Part shown: piece after piece, positions 63,466 to 64,000 of the stretch
Layout: every line of letters starts with the position of its first letter
Numbering within the stretch: the stretch's first letter is position 1
Assembly (NCBI RefSeq): GCF_009766085.1
Contig: NZ_LMUF01000035.1
Span: forward strand, 163,948-227,947
DNA length: 64,000 nt
Reading direction: 5' to 3'
DNA from: Burkholderia sp. S171
Lineage (GTDB): Bacteria; Pseudomonadota; Gammaproteobacteria; Burkholderiales; Burkholderiaceae
Made by a program: the position numbers and the translations under genes
The notes under the pieces: model-generated
Databases searched by the model: none
What the model saw: the letters and a program-made list of their open reading frames with translations, nothing else
Told to the model about the DNA's origin: nothing

Positions 63466-64000
63466 ATGGAACTGAAATGGCTCGAAGATTTCGTCTCGCT
63501 CGCGGAGACGCGCAGTTTCAGCCGCTCCGCTGAGCTGAGGCACATCACGCAGCCGGCTTTCTCGCGGCGGATCCAGGCGCTCGAAGCTTGGCTGGGCACG
63601 GATCTTATCGACCGCTCCGTCTACCCGACGCGCCTCACGCAAGCCGGTCAGGTGTTCTACGAGCAGGCGCTCGCGATGCTGTCGCAGTTCCACGAAGCGC
63701 GCACGCTCTTGCGCGGGCAGACCGGCGTGCCCAATGCGACCATCGACTTCGCGGTTCCGCACACGCTCTCGCTGACCTATTTCCCGCGCTGGCTACACCA
63801 CATCGAAGCGCGGCTTGGGCGCATCAACACGCGTTTGCGCGCGCTGAACGTGCATGACGCCGTGTTGTCGCTGGTGGAAGGTGGTTGCGACCTGGTGATG
63901 GGTTATCACCATCCGAGCCATCCCGTAGCGCTTGATCCCGCCCGCTACGACATGCTGACGCTTGGTACCGAACCGATCAGCCCGTTCTCATCGGTGAATA
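63466..64000 (+). CDS. LysR-family regulator, HypT-like (partial, runs off window)
   Basis: The first 178 codons of a LysR regulator are present and the 3' end lies beyond the window. The helix-turn-helix is MELKWLEDFVSLAETRSFSRSAEL...ITQPAFSRRIQALEAWLG. The effector domain starts IDFAVPHTLSLTYFPRWLHHIEA and continues NVHDAVLSLVEGGCDLVMGYHH. These match the layout of E. coli HypT (YjiE), the hypochlorite-responsive regulator. AAGGAGCCGC precedes the ATG. Confidence 0.88.
   Translation, partial: MELKWLEDFVSLAETRSFSRSAELRHITQPAFSRRIQALEAWLGTDLIDRSVYPTRLTQAGQVFYEQALAMLSQFHEARTLLRGQTGVPNATIDFAVPHTLSLTYFPRWLHHIEARLGRINTRLRALNVHDAVLSLVEGGCDLVMGYHHPSHPVALDPARYDMLTLGTEPISPFSSVN

Noticed and set aside
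1..64000. CRISPR arrays, tRNA or rRNA genes, transposases and phage genes
   Set aside because: No spaced direct-repeat array, no tRNA-like cloverleaf that I could recognise, and no integrase or transposase motifs were seen in any gene or gap.

Overview
The window reads as chromosomal DNA of a beta-proteobacterium of the family Burkholderiaceae, most like Paraburkholderia, Caballeronia or Burkholderia. The base composition is high in GC and coding density is high. Several gene neighbourhoods are typical of that group as far as I recall: uvrA / MFS / ssb; ubiE - tim44-like - ubiJ - ubiB - fmdB - DUF502 - aspS - nudB - clsB; and a porin_4 OmpC-like porin. The species cannot be fixed from sequence alone. 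I saw no rRNA, tRNA, CRISPR array, transposase or prophage gene.

Layout. 1-0.6 kb is non-coding and repeat-like. 0.6-6.9 kb holds an AI-2E-family permease, uvrA, an MFS exporter and ssb. 7.3-14.7 kb is the most unusual region: three paralogous RcsB/EvgA/BvgA-type response regulators, an aquaporin-family channel with an altered selectivity filter, and a BvgS/EvgS-type hybrid sensor kinase (periplasmic binding domain, membrane segment, two PAS, HisKA, HATPase, receiver, HPt). A 9-bp motif resembling an RcsB half-site occurs before the first regulator and again before the channel/kinase pair. 14.8-22.2 kb holds a LysR regulator, a porin, a CHRD protein, an alpha/beta hydrolase, an EcsC-like protein and a DHA2 efflux pump overlapping its MarR regulator.

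22.2-26.5 kb is a D-amino-acid catabolic cassette: PLP-dependent deaminase/aldolase-type enzyme, RpiR regulator, N-acyl-D-amino-acid deacylase and RidA. 26.7-27.7 kb is a lone AT-richer fimbrial adhesin-like gene. 27.7-31 kb is an ilvA - 5'-nucleotidase - queF operon. 31.6-36.7 kb carries a 1363-residue flavin/iron-sulfur dehydrogenase, a HIT protein and a DUF971 protein. 36.7-48 kb is core housekeeping (ubiquinone synthesis, aspS, nudB, clsB), with a HigB/HigA-like toxin-antitoxin pair between aspS and nudB.

48-55.4 kb is a fatty-acid beta-oxidation operon: TetR, acyl-CoA dehydrogenase, FadN-type fusion, thiolase and enoyl-CoA hydratase. The fadN-fadA gap holds two hairpins whose stems show compensatory changes. 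55.4-57 kb has divergent fdhD and a NarM-like gene, both linked to molybdoenzyme maturation. 57.3-60.6 kb encodes a PAS-PAS-LOV-like-GGDEF-EAL protein whose end overlaps a convergent YciA-like thioesterase gene. 61.2-63.1 kb is an Atm1-type ABC exporter. The window ends inside a HypT-like LysR gene.

The best candidate for a little-described system is the multi-regulator phosphorelay with its atypical aquaporin. Next come the LOV-like c-di-GMP enzyme and the covarying intergenic hairpins.
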